Origin: Streptomyces populi
GTDB lineage: Bacteria; Actinomycetota; Actinomycetes; Streptomycetales; Streptomycetaceae
Assembly: GCF_002911015.1 (NCBI RefSeq)
Contig: NZ_KZ626843.1
Span: forward strand, 62,001 to 126,000
DNA: 64,000 nt
Direction: 5' to 3'
Part shown: positions 54,381-63,145 of the stretch, piece by piece
How positions within the stretch are numbered: the stretch's first letter is position 1
Layout of the letters: every line of letters starts with the position of its first letter
Made by a program: the position numbers and the translations under genes
The notes under the pieces: generated by a model
Seen by the model: the letters and a program-made list of their open reading frames with translations, nothing else
What the model was told of the DNA's origin: nothing
Databases searched by the model: none

Positions 54381-55003
54381 GCGGGCGCCCCGTCGACGCG
54401 CAGGTTCCAGCGGCCCGCCCGGCCCGTCACGGTGACCGCCGACAGGGGACGGACGTCGATGTTCCAGTACGTCGACGGCGGCGCCTTCAGTGCGTAGACC
54501 AGCGCGGCCCGTACCACCGAGGGCTCGGCCACCGCGACGATGCTGCCGCCGTCCTCCCCCGGCCGGGTGTCGAGCCAGGCACCGACCCGGGCGATGAAGG
54601 CCAGCAGGCTCTCACCGCCGTGGGGCGTGGAGCGCGGATCGGACAGCCAGGAGTCCACGGCCTCGGGCTCACGGGCCATGGCCTCGCCCAGGGTGAAGCC
54701 CCGCCAGCGGCCCATGTCGCAGTCACGCAGGGCGAGCTGGACCAGGGGTGCGTAGCCGAGGACGTCACCGGTGGCCCGGCTGCGGGGCGTCGGCGCGCAG
54801 TAGCGGAGCTCGGCCGCCGCCAGCGGCAACAGCTCCGCGGCGGCGCGCTGCGCTTCTTCCCATCCCGCCTGGTCCAGCGGCCGGTCGTCCTCGAAGCGCT
54901 CCGCGAGCAGCGCGGAGCTGCGTGCGGCTGCGACGAACGTGACCCGAAGATGCATGCGCAGATCGTGGAGCGCGGGGCTCCACGGGTCAAGGGTGTTACG
55001 CAC
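54362..55003 (-). CDS. Histidine-phosphatase-fold protein lacking catalytic His
   Basis: 213 aa. Phosphoglycerate-mutase-like architecture: LDQAGWEEAQRAAAELLPLA, PTPRSRATGDVLG, CDMGRWRGFTLGEAM, HGGESLLAFIARVGAWLD. But the RHG motif reads AAR (FVAAARSS) and the second catalytic His is Glu (VAEPSVVRAALVYAL). So it is probably a pseudoenzyme or a binder. GTG 55003 used; ATG 54955 also possible. Confidence 0.75.
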   Translation of the reverse strand: MRNTLDPWSPALHDLRMHLRVTFVAAARSSALLAERFEDDRPLDQAGWEEAQRAAAELLPLAAAELRYCAPTPRSRATGDVLGYAPLVQLALRDCDMGRWRGFTLGEAMAREPEAVDSWLSDPRSTPHGGESLLAFIARVGAWLDTRPGEDGGSIVAVAEPSVVRAALVYALKAPPSTYWNIDVRPLSAVTVTGRAGRWNLRVDGAPAQTRRV

Positions 55004-55170
55004 GGTGTCCGAATATTCACCGGGGCATCGGCTCCGGGTCTATGCCCCGGCTGCGCGGGTTCCCCGGATCCGGTCTTCTCACCGACGGGGCCCGGGCGCG
55101 GGGGCCGGGCGGTGGCACGGAGTCCGGTCGCAGGGGCCGGGCGGCGGCACGGAGTCCGGGCGCGTCGGGC

Positions 55171-56604
55171 TCAGGTCCGCACCTCGTCGTACGCCGCCGC
55201 CAGACGCCGGACGCCCTCCGTGATCTCCTCCGTCCCCGCCACCGCCGCGAAGCTCAACCGGATCCGCGCGGCGGGGGGTTCGGCGCTGTAGTAGGGGCGG
55301 CCGGGAGTGACGGCCACCCCCGCGCGCAGGGCGGCCGCGGTGAACGCGGACTCGTCGGTACCGTCGGGCAGCCGCCCCCACAGGTGGTAGCCGCCGAACG
55401 GGACGTGGGGCAGGGCGAGTTCGGGGATCCGTAGCCGCAGGGCCGCGGTCATGGTGTCGCGCCGGGCCTTCAACTCGGCCGAAACCGTGCGCAGATGACG
55501 CGGCCAGGCGGGCGAGCCGACGAGTTCGAGCGCGGCCTCCTGGAGCGGGCGCGGCACGAAGAAGGTGTCGACGACCTGGATGGCGCGCAGCCGTTCCAGC
55601 ACCGGACCGCGCGCGGCCAGGGCGCTGACCCGGAAGCTCGGCGAGGTCGCCTTGGTCAGCGAACCGACGTGCACCACGACCCCGTCGGGGTCCTCGGCGG
55701 CCAGCGGACGCGGCAGCGGCGGGGCGTCCTCGTGCACCAGGCGGCGTACGAAGTCGTCCTCGACGACGAAGGCCCCGGCGTCCCGTGCGATGCGCAGCAC
55801 CTCGCCGCGCCGCTCGGGCGAGAGCACGGCGCCGGTCGGGTTCTGGAACAGCGGCTGGCAGACGAAGACCCGGGCGCCGGTCGCCCGGAAGGCGTCCGCC
55901 AGGAGCTCGGGCTTCACCCCGTCGGGGTCGACCGGGACCGGGACGGGGCGGAGGCCGGCGGCGCGGGCGATGGCGAGCATGCCCGGATACGTGGGCGACT
56001 CGACCAGGACCGGGGCGCCGGGCGGCGCGAGCGCGCGCAGGGCGGTCGTCAGGGCGGTCTGGCCGCCCGCCGCGACCAGCACCTCGGCGGCGCCGACCGC
56101 CCCGCCGATCCCCCGGGCGAACCACTCGCGCAGTTCGGGCAGTCCCTCCATGGGCGGCCGGGACCAGGCGCCGGGGCGGCGGCCCGCCCGGGCGAGGGCC
56201 GCGCCCATCGCCCGCTCCGGCTGGAGCGAGGGGTGCAGATAGCCGCCGTTGAACTCGACGACACCGGGGGGCGGAGCGGCGAGCGAGACGAGGACGCCGG
56301 AAGCGTCCACGGTGCGGGGGACGGCCTCGGCCGCGGCGTCCGCGCTGAGCGCGATCTCCTGCCAGGAGGTGTCCCCGGCGGTCGCGGCGGGCCGGGGGCG
56401 CGCCCGGAAGGCGCCCGCACCGGGCCGGGTGACCACGAGGCCCTCGGCGGCCAGCTGCGCCAGCGCCCGGGACACGGTCACCGGACTCACCCGGAACCGC
56501 TCGACGAGCGCCCGGCTGGACGGCAGCTTTCCACCAGGAGAGTAGCGGTCGAGCTCTTTCCTCAAGCTGTCCGCCAGATCGACCACACTGCTACGCTCTT
56601 GCAT
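55171..56604 (-). CDS. MocR-type GntR/aminotransferase regulator
   Basis: 477 aa. N-terminal GntR winged helix (LPSSRALVERFRVSPVTVSR), linker, then a class I aminotransferase-like domain with PLP lysine in HVGSLTKATSPSFRVSALAA and FVCQPLFQNPTGAVLSPERR. Such regulators sense PLP or amino compounds. ATG overlaps the divergent transporter's ATG; TACTCT lies 8 nt upstream, leaderless. Probably controls the adjacent transporter. Confidence 0.92.
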   Translation of the reverse strand: MQERSSVVDLADSLRKELDRYSPGGKLPSSRALVERFRVSPVTVSRALAQLAAEGLVVTRPGAGAFRARPRPAATAGDTSWQEIALSADAAAEAVPRTVDASGVLVSLAAPPPGVVEFNGGYLHPSLQPERAMGAALARAGRRPGAWSRPPMEGLPELREWFARGIGGAVGAAEVLVAAGGQTALTTALRALAPPGAPVLVESPTYPGMLAIARAAGLRPVPVPVDPDGVKPELLADAFRATGARVFVCQPLFQNPTGAVLSPERRGEVLRIARDAGAFVVEDDFVRRLVHEDAPPLPRPLAAEDPDGVVVHVGSLTKATSPSFRVSALAARGPVLERLRAIQVVDTFFVPRPLQEAALELVGSPAWPRHLRTVSAELKARRDTMTAALRLRIPELALPHVPFGGYHLWGRLPDGTDESAFTAAALRAGVAVTPGRPYYSAEPPAARIRLSFAAVAGTEEITEGVRRLAAAYDEVRT

Positions 56605-56625
56605 GAGAGCACAGAGTAGCGCTAT
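56584..56625. promoter_or_regulatory. Overlapping divergent leaderless promoters with inverted repeat
   Basis: GCTACGCTCTTGC-ATG on the plus strand and GCTACTCTGTGCTCTC-ATG on the minus strand place TACGCT and TACTCT 5-8 nt before overlapping start codons (CATG at 56602-56605). The two arms, GCTAC and GTAGC with GCTCT/AGAGC, also form an imperfect palindrome, a likely MocR site. Confidence 0.6.
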
Positions 56626-57559
56626 CGACCGGACCGGGATAGCGGTCAGCACCGGCACCGAGCCCCCGGCCTCCACCCCGTCCCGGAGCCCGGCCCCGGG
56701 AGACCGCCGCTCGGGCACCCTCCAGGCGGCCCTGGGTGTCACCGCCTTCTCCCTCACCTTCCCCGCGACCGCCTGGGGTCTCACGGGCTTCGGCCCCTGG
56801 TCGCTGGTGACCGTGCGCTGCGTCCTCGCGGCGGTTCTCGCCGGCGGCTGTCTGCTGGCCCTGCGGGTCCCCCGGCCGGCCCGGCGGCATCTGGCGGGCC
56901 TCGCCGTGGTCGCCGCGGGTGTCGTCCTCGGCTTCCCGCTCCTGACGACCCTCGCCCTGCGGACCTCCTCCACCGCCCACGCCGCCGTCGTGGTCGGGCT
57001 GCTGCCGCTCACGACGGCCCTGTTCTCGGCCCTGCGCACCGGCGCACGGCCGTCACGGACGTTCTGGTTCGCGGCCTGCGCGGGCGCGGCGGCCGTGATC
57101 GCGTTCACCGTGCAGCAGAGCGGCGGATCCCTGACCGGCGCGGACGCCTATCTCTTCGGTGCCCTGCTGATCTGCGCGGCGGGCTACACCGAGGGCGGCC
57201 GGCTGGCCCGGGTGATGCCGGGCTGGCAGGTCATCGGCTGGGCCCTGGTCCTGTGTCTGCCGCTGAGCGTTCCGGGCGCGCTGCTCGCGTTGTCGTACGA
57301 GCCGGTGCAGCTGACGGCGCACAGCGTGACCGGGCTGCTGTGGGTCGCCGCCGGTTCGCAGTTCCTCGGCCTGGTCGTCTGGTACCGGGGGATGGCGTCG
57401 ATCGGGATCCCCAAGGCCAGCCAGTTGCAGCTGGCCCAACCGCTGCTCACACTGGTGTGGTCGGTACTGCTCCTGGGCGAGCGGCTCACCCCGGCGGCAC
57501 CCCTGACGGCGGCCGCCGTCCTCGTCTGCATCGCTCTGACCCAGCGGGCACGGGGCTGA
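56603..57559 (+). CDS. EamA/DMT-family transporter
   Basis: 318 aa, about ten membrane helices in two EamA repeats after a 35-residue Pro/Ser head. SLVTVRCVLAAVLAGGCLLA, TSSTAHAAVVVGLLPLTTAL and GIPKASQLQLAQPLLTLVWS are characteristic. Metabolite or drug exporter; substrate unknown. ATG 56603 overlaps the MocR start codon in antisense. Confidence 0.9.
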   Translation: MRAQSSAIDRTGIAVSTGTEPPASTPSRSPAPGDRRSGTLQAALGVTAFSLTFPATAWGLTGFGPWSLVTVRCVLAAVLAGGCLLALRVPRPARRHLAGLAVVAAGVVLGFPLLTTLALRTSSTAHAAVVVGLLPLTTALFSALRTGARPSRTFWFAACAGAAAVIAFTVQQSGGSLTGADAYLFGALLICAAGYTEGGRLARVMPGWQVIGWALVLCLPLSVPGALLALSYEPVQLTAHSVTGLLWVAAGSQFLGLVVWYRGMASIGIPKASQLQLAQPLLTLVWSVLLLGERLTPAAPLTAAAVLVCIALTQRARG

Positions 57560-57650
57560 CCCGCACGCACCGGACCGGCCGGCCGGTGCCCCGGGCCCTG
57601 GCCCGAGGACCGCGAACCGCCGCTCCCGTACAGACGAGGAGACCGTTCAG

Positions 57651-57860
57651 ATGCACGCAAGCAAAGGCGACAAGCTGGTGCAGCACGGCAGGACCGTCGG
57701 CCAGCGCGACAAGGTCGCGGAGATCACCGAGGTCATGGGAGCGGAAGGCTCTCCCCCCTACCGCGTGCGGTTCGAGGACGGTCACGAGGCCGTGTGCCTG
57801 CCGGGCCCGGACTCCGAGATCCGCCACGGTGACATGCCCCGGCGGAAGATGCCGCGGTAG
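57651..57860 (+). CDS. DUF1918 family small protein
   Basis: 69 aa: GDKLVQHGRTVGQRDKVAEI, PPYRVRFEDGHEAVCLPGPD. SH3-like DUF1918 fold common in actinobacteria; function unknown. ATG follows GAGGAGACC. Confidence 0.88.
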   Translation: MHASKGDKLVQHGRTVGQRDKVAEITEVMGAEGSPPYRVRFEDGHEAVCLPGPDSEIRHGDMPRRKMPR

Positions 57861-57899
57861 GACGACGACAGCAGAAGCGGACCGGACGCCGGCGGGCCC

Positions 57900-59147
57900 T
57901 CAGCGCGAGGGCTTCGCCGGCTGCCGGTAGTGGTCGGCCACGACCCGCGCCATCGCCCCGATCCGGTCGGCGCCGGCCTCCGAGGCCGCGAAGAAGACGT
58001 GCCCGCGCACTTCGGGGTGGCGGCGGGCGAGGGTGAGGTGCCGGGAGAGTTCGGCCGGGTCCTGCCAGGCCGCAGGCTGCGCCGGGTCGCCCGCCTTGTA
58101 CAGCGCCTCGCCCGCGTACAGCTGCACGCCCGTGCCCCGGGCGACCCGCGCCCACCAGGACAGCAGCAGCGCGTAGTCGGCGGCGGCGAAGCCGATGTTC
58201 CAGTAGAGCTGGGGGCAGACGTAGTCCACCCAGCGCTCCCTGACCCATTTCCTGGTGTCGGCGTACAGGTCGTCGTACGTCTCGACGCCGGCCCGGGTCG
58301 GTGAGCCGAGCGGGTCGGTCGACGCGTTGCGCCAGACGCCGAAGGGACTGATCCCGAAGCGGACCCCGGGGCGCACCTTCCTGATCCCGGCCGCCGTCTC
58401 CAGCACCAGCAGGTCGACGTTGTGGCGCCGCCAGGCCGCCCTGTCCGGGAAGCCCGCGCCGTGTTCGGCGTACGCGGCGTCGTCGTCGAAGCGCTCGCCG
58501 CGCACCGGGTACGGGTAGAAGTAGTCGTCGAAGTGGACGCCGTCGACCGGGTACCGGCGCACCGCGTCGAGCATCGCGGCCCGGACGAACGTGCGGACCG
58601 GGGGCAGCCCGGGGTTGTAGTAGAGCTTCCCGCCGTACCGCACGGTCCAGTCCGGGTGGAGCCGGGCGGGGTGCGAGGGGGCGAGCCCCGCGGGGTCCGG
58701 CCGTCCCGAGACGCGGTACGGGTTGAACCAGGCGTGCAGTTCCAGGCCGCGCGCGTGGGCCTCCCGTACCGCGGTGCCCAGCGGGTCCCAGCCGGGAGCC
58801 TCGCCCTGGACCCCGGTCAGCCAGCGGGACCACGGCTCGTACGGGGAGGGCCACAGCGCGTCGGCGGCGGGGCGGACCTGGAAGAACACGGTGTTCAGAC
58901 GCAGCCGCACGGCCGTGTCCAGATGGGCGAGGAGTTCGGCGCGCTGACGCGCGGGGCTCAGGCCGGTGCGGGAGGGCCAGTCGCGGTTGGAGACGGTCGC
59001 GAGCCACATGCCCCGCATGGCGCGCGGGGCCGCCGCCGACCGGTGCGGCGCGCTCGCGCCCCGGGCGGCGGCGTCCCCCGCCGTGCCGAGCCCCGGCAGT
59101 GTCGCGAGCGCGGCCGCCGTGAACGCCCGGCGTGACAGTCGCCCCAT
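57900..59147 (-). CDS. Tat-exported GHL10-type glycosyl hydrolase
   Basis: 415 aa. Tat signal (SRRAFTAAALATLPGLG), then RGMWLATVSNRDWPSRTGLS, LELHAWFNPYRV, GVHFDDYFYPYPV, FGISPFGVWRNASTDP, DYVCPQLYWNIG: the DUF187/GHL10 family of (beta/alpha)8 hydrolases. Presumed to act on cell-wall or extracellular glycans. ATG with GGGGGTACGGGT upstream. Confidence 0.88.
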   Translation of the reverse strand: MGRLSRRAFTAAALATLPGLGTAGDAAARGASAPHRSAAAPRAMRGMWLATVSNRDWPSRTGLSPARQRAELLAHLDTAVRLRLNTVFFQVRPAADALWPSPYEPWSRWLTGVQGEAPGWDPLGTAVREAHARGLELHAWFNPYRVSGRPDPAGLAPSHPARLHPDWTVRYGGKLYYNPGLPPVRTFVRAAMLDAVRRYPVDGVHFDDYFYPYPVRGERFDDDAAYAEHGAGFPDRAAWRRHNVDLLVLETAAGIRKVRPGVRFGISPFGVWRNASTDPLGSPTRAGVETYDDLYADTRKWVRERWVDYVCPQLYWNIGFAAADYALLLSWWARVARGTGVQLYAGEALYKAGDPAQPAAWQDPAELSRHLTLARRHPEVRGHVFFAASEAGADRIGAMARVVADHYRQPAKPSR

Positions 59148-59314
59148 ACCCGTACCCCCGTGTCGAGGATTCGTCCGGTAACGGACCGTATCGAGACCCA
59201 GCATGCCCCACCCCGGCGATCGATCATCGATACTTCGGAGTAACGTGCACGTTCGGAGCAGGGGCCGAACAACGGACCGCCTGCCAGGGCCTGCGGATCA
59301 GCGAAGGGAACGAT

Positions 59315-60175
59315 GTGACCGACATCGAACGCGTCGGAGTGGTGGGCTGCGGCCAGATGGGAGCGGGCATCGCCGAGGTGTGCGCCCGCGCCGGACTGGA
59401 CGTCAAGGTCGCCGAGACCACCGGCGAAGCCCTGGAGATCGGCCGGACCCGGCTCTTCTCCTCCCTCGCCAAGGCGGCCGGGCGCGGAAAGATCTCCGAG
59501 GAGGAGCTCAAGGCCACCCAGGACCGGCTGAGCTTCACCACGGACCTCGGCGAGTTCGCCGACCGCGACCTGGTGATCGAGGCCGTCGTGGAGAACGAGC
59601 AGGTGAAGACCGAGATCTTCCAGGTGCTCGACCAGGTGGTGACCAGGCCGGACGCGATCCTGGCCTCCAACACCTCCTCGATCCCGCTGGTCAAGCTGGC
59701 CGTCGCGACCTCGCGGCCCGACCAGGTCGTCGGCATCCACTTCTTCAACCCGGCCCCGGTGCAGCAGCTCGTCGAGCTGATCCCGGCGCTGACCACCTCC
59801 GAGGGCACCCTCGGCCGCGCCCAGCTGTTCGCCGAGAAGGCGCTCGGCAAGCACGCGATCCGCGCCCAGGACCGCTCGGGCTTCGTCGTCAACGCGCTGC
59901 TGATCCCGTATCTCCTGTCCGCGATCCGGATGTTCGAGTCGGGTATGGCGAGCCGCGAGGACATCGACAACGGCATGGAGATGGGCTGCGCCCACCCCAT
60001 GGGCCCGCTCAAGCTGTCCGACCTGATCGGTCTCGACACGGTGGCCTCGGTCGCGTACTCGATGTACGAGGAGTACAAGGAGCCGCTGTACGCCGCTCCC
60101 CCGCTGCTCCAGCGCATGGTCGACGCCGGCCGCCTCGGCCGCAAGACCGGCTCGGGCTTCTACACCTACGGCTGA
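59315..60175 (+). CDS. 3-hydroxybutyryl-CoA dehydrogenase
   Basis: 286 aa. Rossmann VGVVGCGQMGAGIAEVCARA, ASNTSSIPLVKLAVATSRPD, catalytic His in VVGIHFFNPAPVQQLVELIP, GFVVNALLIPYLLSAIRMFE, HPMGPLKLSDLIGLD. NAD(P)-dependent oxidation/reduction of 3-hydroxyacyl-CoA; PHB, butyryl-CoA or fatty acid route not determined. GTG with GAAGGGA upstream. A strong terminator follows. Confidence 0.93.
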   Translation: MTDIERVGVVGCGQMGAGIAEVCARAGLDVKVAETTGEALEIGRTRLFSSLAKAAGRGKISEEELKATQDRLSFTTDLGEFADRDLVIEAVVENEQVKTEIFQVLDQVVTRPDAILASNTSSIPLVKLAVATSRPDQVVGIHFFNPAPVQQLVELIPALTTSEGTLGRAQLFAEKALGKHAIRAQDRSGFVVNALLIPYLLSAIRMFESGMASREDIDNGMEMGCAHPMGPLKLSDLIGLDTVASVAYSMYEEYKEPLYAAPPLLQRMVDAGRLGRKTGSGFYTYG

Positions 60176-60210
60176 CCCCCTCGGACACCCGCTCCGTTCC
60201 ACGGAGTTCG

Positions 60211-60246
60211 CGCGGGCCCGGCACCTTCCACGGTGCCGGGCCCGCG
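60211..60246 (+). terminator. Terminator of the hydroxyacyl-CoA dehydrogenase gene
   Basis: CGCGGGCCCGGCACC and GGTGCCGGGCCCGCG, 15-bp perfect stem, 6-nt loop, then TCGTTC. Confidence 0.85.
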
Positions 60247-60375
60247 TCGTTCACACGCCGTGTGCGCACCGGGCCCGCATATGCCCGGCGCACACTCTCC
60301 CCACGTGCCCACCAGGCGAGTTGACTTTCCGTGCGCAGACACAGGGATGTGCCGACCACGGAAAGGAGCGGACTC

Positions 60376-60633
60376 GTGACCGCCGACCCCGAGCATCCCG
60401 CGGCACCGAAGGAGATCGCGGAGTTACGCCGGTCGCTCGAAGTGGGGTTCACCCGCATCGAGGGCGGACTGGCGCTGCTCACCCAGCGCGACGACCAGAC
60501 GGCCAAGGACCTCGATGACCTCAGCACGCGGATCGTCGCGCTCGAACACACCCGCTGGCCCCTGCCCACCGTCGCCGTCGTCGCGGCCGTGGGCGCACTG
60601 GCCGTCGCGGTCTGGCAGGCTCTGGGCCACTAG
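60376..60633 (+). CDS. Small tail-anchored coiled-coil protein
   Basis: 85 aa. Heptad-like amphipathic region (IAELRRSLEVGFTRIEGGLA ... DDLSTRIVALEH) then a single C-terminal membrane helix (LPTVAVVAAVGALAVAVWQA). GTG 60376 follows AAAGGAG. Topology resembles phage holin-like or haemolysin XhlA proteins, but no lysis gene is nearby; function unknown. Confidence 0.75.
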   Translation: MTADPEHPAAPKEIAELRRSLEVGFTRIEGGLALLTQRDDQTAKDLDDLSTRIVALEHTRWPLPTVAVVAAVGALAVAVWQALGH

Positions 60634-60659
60634 GCTCCAGGACGCGCGAGGGGGGTGGA

Positions 60660-61205
60660 TCAGGGCAACGCGTCCTGCCCGAGCCTGAGGTGGTGCAGCA
60701 GGAGCAGTGCGGCCGCCATGTTGGCGGCCGGGACCTCACCGCGGGCGACCATGTCGGGAACCAGCTTGAGGGGAACCCATTCCCGGCGGTCGGACTCGAA
60801 GTCGTCCACGGGGTGTCCGGTGTACGCGCCCTCGTCGGCCCAGTAGATGTGGTGCCGGGCGTCGGTGAGCCCGTTGGAGGGCTCGACACTCATCAGATGC
60901 CGCAGGGGCCCCGGCCGCCACCCGGTCTCCTCCTCCAGTTCGCGGGCCGCCGCCACGGCGATGTCCTCGCCGTCCTCCACGACGCCCGCCGCGAGCTCCC
61001 ATCCCCAGCTGTCGGTGATGAAGCGGTGCCGCCACAGGAGCAGCACCTCGTTGGCCTCGTTCACCACCGTCGCCACGGCGACGGGCCGCAGCCGTATCAG
61101 GAAGTGATCGAGGTGCCGCCCGTCCGGCAGCTTCACATCTGCGAGATTGACACTGAACCAGCGGTTTTCATACACAGTTCGTTCGTTCTGTTTCGTCCAC
61201 TGCAC
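60660..61205 (-). CDS. Nudix hydrolase
   Basis: 181 aa. Nudix box GVVEDGEDIAVAAAREL followed by EEETGW (consensus GX5EX7REUXEEXGU), preceded by VATVVNEANEVLLLWRHRFI. The ADP-ribose pyrophosphatase-like layout (ENRWFSVNLADVKLPDGRHL) suggests a nucleotide-sugar or ADP-ribose substrate. GTG 61205 with GGAAGGTGG upstream. Confidence 0.9.
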   Translation of the reverse strand: MQWTKQNERTVYENRWFSVNLADVKLPDGRHLDHFLIRLRPVAVATVVNEANEVLLLWRHRFITDSWGWELAAGVVEDGEDIAVAAARELEEETGWRPGPLRHLMSVEPSNGLTDARHHIYWADEGAYTGHPVDDFESDRREWVPLKLVPDMVARGEVPAANMAAALLLLHHLRLGQDALP

Positions 61206-61394
61206 GGTTCTGCCACCTTCCGCCGAGTGAAGGCAATATCGCAGCAGCGACGTCCCGGCAGCAGGGCTCACCGGGGTCGGGACGCAGCACGGCGGCGGTG
61301 GACACGGCCCGGCGGAACGGCCGCCCGCGTGCCCGGTGCCGCTCGCGCCCCGGTGCTTCGGCTCGGCGTGCGGAACGGCTTGTCCGGCCGCTTC

Positions 61395-62735
61395 CTACAG
61401 CGGTACGCGCAGCGCGCCGTCGATGAGTTCGGCGGCCTCGGTCGTACCCGCGCAGCCGCTGCGCACCAGGTGTTCGCGTACCGCGCGAAGTCTGTCGCGC
61501 AGCCGCTGGGACTCCATCCCCCGCGCCTGCTCCGCCATCTGCACGGCCGTCGCCACCGCCTTGTCGGCGTTGCCCTGGCGCAGTTCGATCTGGCTGAGCA
61601 TGGCCAGCCGGTGCACCCGCCCCCGGTCGTGCGCCGGAGTGTCGACCGCGGCCGCGGCGTGCTCCGCTGCGGCCACCAGGTCGCCGAGGCTGAGCAGCGC
61701 CTCCGCCACCTGTACGTTGACCAGTCCCGGCTGGACATAGCCGGTCTCGTCGGGCTCGTAACCGCGCCGGATGCGCTCGGCGGCCTGCTCGGCACGCCGT
61801 ATGCAGGACAGCGCGCTGCTGCCGTCGCCGAGGTGCGCGTACGCCTTGGCCTGCATGGCGTAGAGGTCGGAGGCGAGCGCCGGGGTGATGTGGCGCCCCG
61901 CGGCGCGCAGCGCGGCCTCGGCGAAGGCGACCGCCTGCCGGTACTCGCGCATGAACAGCGACTGGTTGACCAGCAGGGCTATGACGTAGGCCCCGAGTCC
62001 CCTGTCCCCGCTGGCCTTCGCCAGGCGCAGCGCCTGGTGGAAGTAGCGCTGGGCGAGTCCGTGCGCGTCGGAGTCGTAGGCGCAGATGCCCGCGATGGCC
62101 ACCAGCCCGCCCGTCGCGCGGTGGAGCTGCCGGCCGGTGGCGTCGGTGTAGCTGCCGCGCAGCAGGGGCGCGGTCTCGGAGTTGAGGAAGCCGACGATCC
62201 GGGTGCGGGTCGCCATGCCCCCGGCCTTGCGGTACATCTGCTCGTAGTGGGCCCGCGCCGCGCGCAGCATCTCGATGTCGGCCATGCTGACCCGGTGGCG
62301 GCCGCCGCGGGAGACGTCCACGTCCTCGGGCGGGTTCTCCCACTCCCACACGGGCATCACGGCGGGGGTTCCGGTGACGGCGGGGGCACCGAGGATGTGG
62401 GGGCGCTGCTGTTCGTCGGAGCGCCACAGCGCGGTGGCGCGTTCGACGAAGCCGGAGAGCGAACCGGGGTGCGGGGTGGAGGGTTCGCCGGGGACCCCGA
62501 GGCCGATGTCGTCGAGCGTGACGGGCCGGTGCAGCCGTCCCGCGAGCACCTCGCAGATCAGGTCGGGCACCTGTCCGCGCGGTCGCTGGCCCTTCAGCCA
62601 CCGTGCCACGGCGGTGTGTTCGTAGCGCAGCGCCAGACCGCGGGCCCGTCCCGCCTGGTTGACGTGGGCGGCGAGTCCCGCGTGCGAGATGCCCGCCTCG
62701 TCGAGGATCGCGTCGAGCAGGGTGTTGGGCTGCAT
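61395..62735 (-). CDS. TPR-containing transcriptional regulator
   Basis: 446 aa. N-terminal HTH-like region (ILDEAGISHAGLAAHVNQAG, HTAVARWLKGQRPRG) and a C-terminal helical/TPR body (LVNQSLFMREYRQAVAFAEA, LYAMQAKAYAHLGDGSSAL, RVHRLAMLSQIELRQGNADK). Related in layout to the NsdA-type regulators of development and antibiotic synthesis in Streptomyces, of which genomes hold many; target unknown. ATG 62735 with GGGGGGCC upstream. Confidence 0.85.
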   Translation of the reverse strand: MQPNTLLDAILDEAGISHAGLAAHVNQAGRARGLALRYEHTAVARWLKGQRPRGQVPDLICEVLAGRLHRPVTLDDIGLGVPGEPSTPHPGSLSGFVERATALWRSDEQQRPHILGAPAVTGTPAVMPVWEWENPPEDVDVSRGGRHRVSMADIEMLRAARAHYEQMYRKAGGMATRTRIVGFLNSETAPLLRGSYTDATGRQLHRATGGLVAIAGICAYDSDAHGLAQRYFHQALRLAKASGDRGLGAYVIALLVNQSLFMREYRQAVAFAEAALRAAGRHITPALASDLYAMQAKAYAHLGDGSSALSCIRRAEQAAERIRRGYEPDETGYVQPGLVNVQVAEALLSLGDLVAAAEHAAAAVDTPAHDRGRVHRLAMLSQIELRQGNADKAVATAVQMAEQARGMESQRLRDRLRAVREHLVRSGCAGTTEAAELIDGALRVPL

Positions 62736-63145
62736 GGGAGGCCCCCCGGGTGGCTCGTTGCCGACGGCGCCGGTCGTGCGGGCCGCGCCCGACCGCACCA
62801 GAGAGAGTAGTGCGTCCCCTTTCACACGGGGTGTGATGGGAATGCCCGCATCCGCACGGTGCGCGCGCTGTCGCGGAGAGTTTCGCACCGGTTGACTGAA
62901 ATGCCTCGCAAGAGGCCGGCCGGGCCGCCGGCTCCCCCTCGTACAGTGCGGCGGCCCGCTCCGCGCCGTCCGCCCGGCCGCCTGCCCGACACTCCGTGGC
63001 CGGGCGGACGGCAGAGCCGGCCGGGGCGACCGCGGGACCCCGGTCGTCCGGGTGCGGGTCCCGTGGCCGGTCGCCCTTTCCCCTCCCGGAACCCGGAGGA
63101 GCGCATGCCGTCGTCCGTGCCCGCCCGGGGCTCGTGGGACAGCCC
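62736..63145. other. 410-bp gap; partial match to the dispersed repeat
   Basis: No ORF with good start or composition. GAATGCCCGCATCCGCACGG at 62839-62858 matches the left arm of palindromic copy B at 19 of 20 bases, either a remnant of that repeat or chance. Otherwise nothing recognised. Confidence 0.4.

Noticed and set aside
60376..60633. Phage holin
   Set aside because: Topology is similar, but no endolysin or phage genes surround it.
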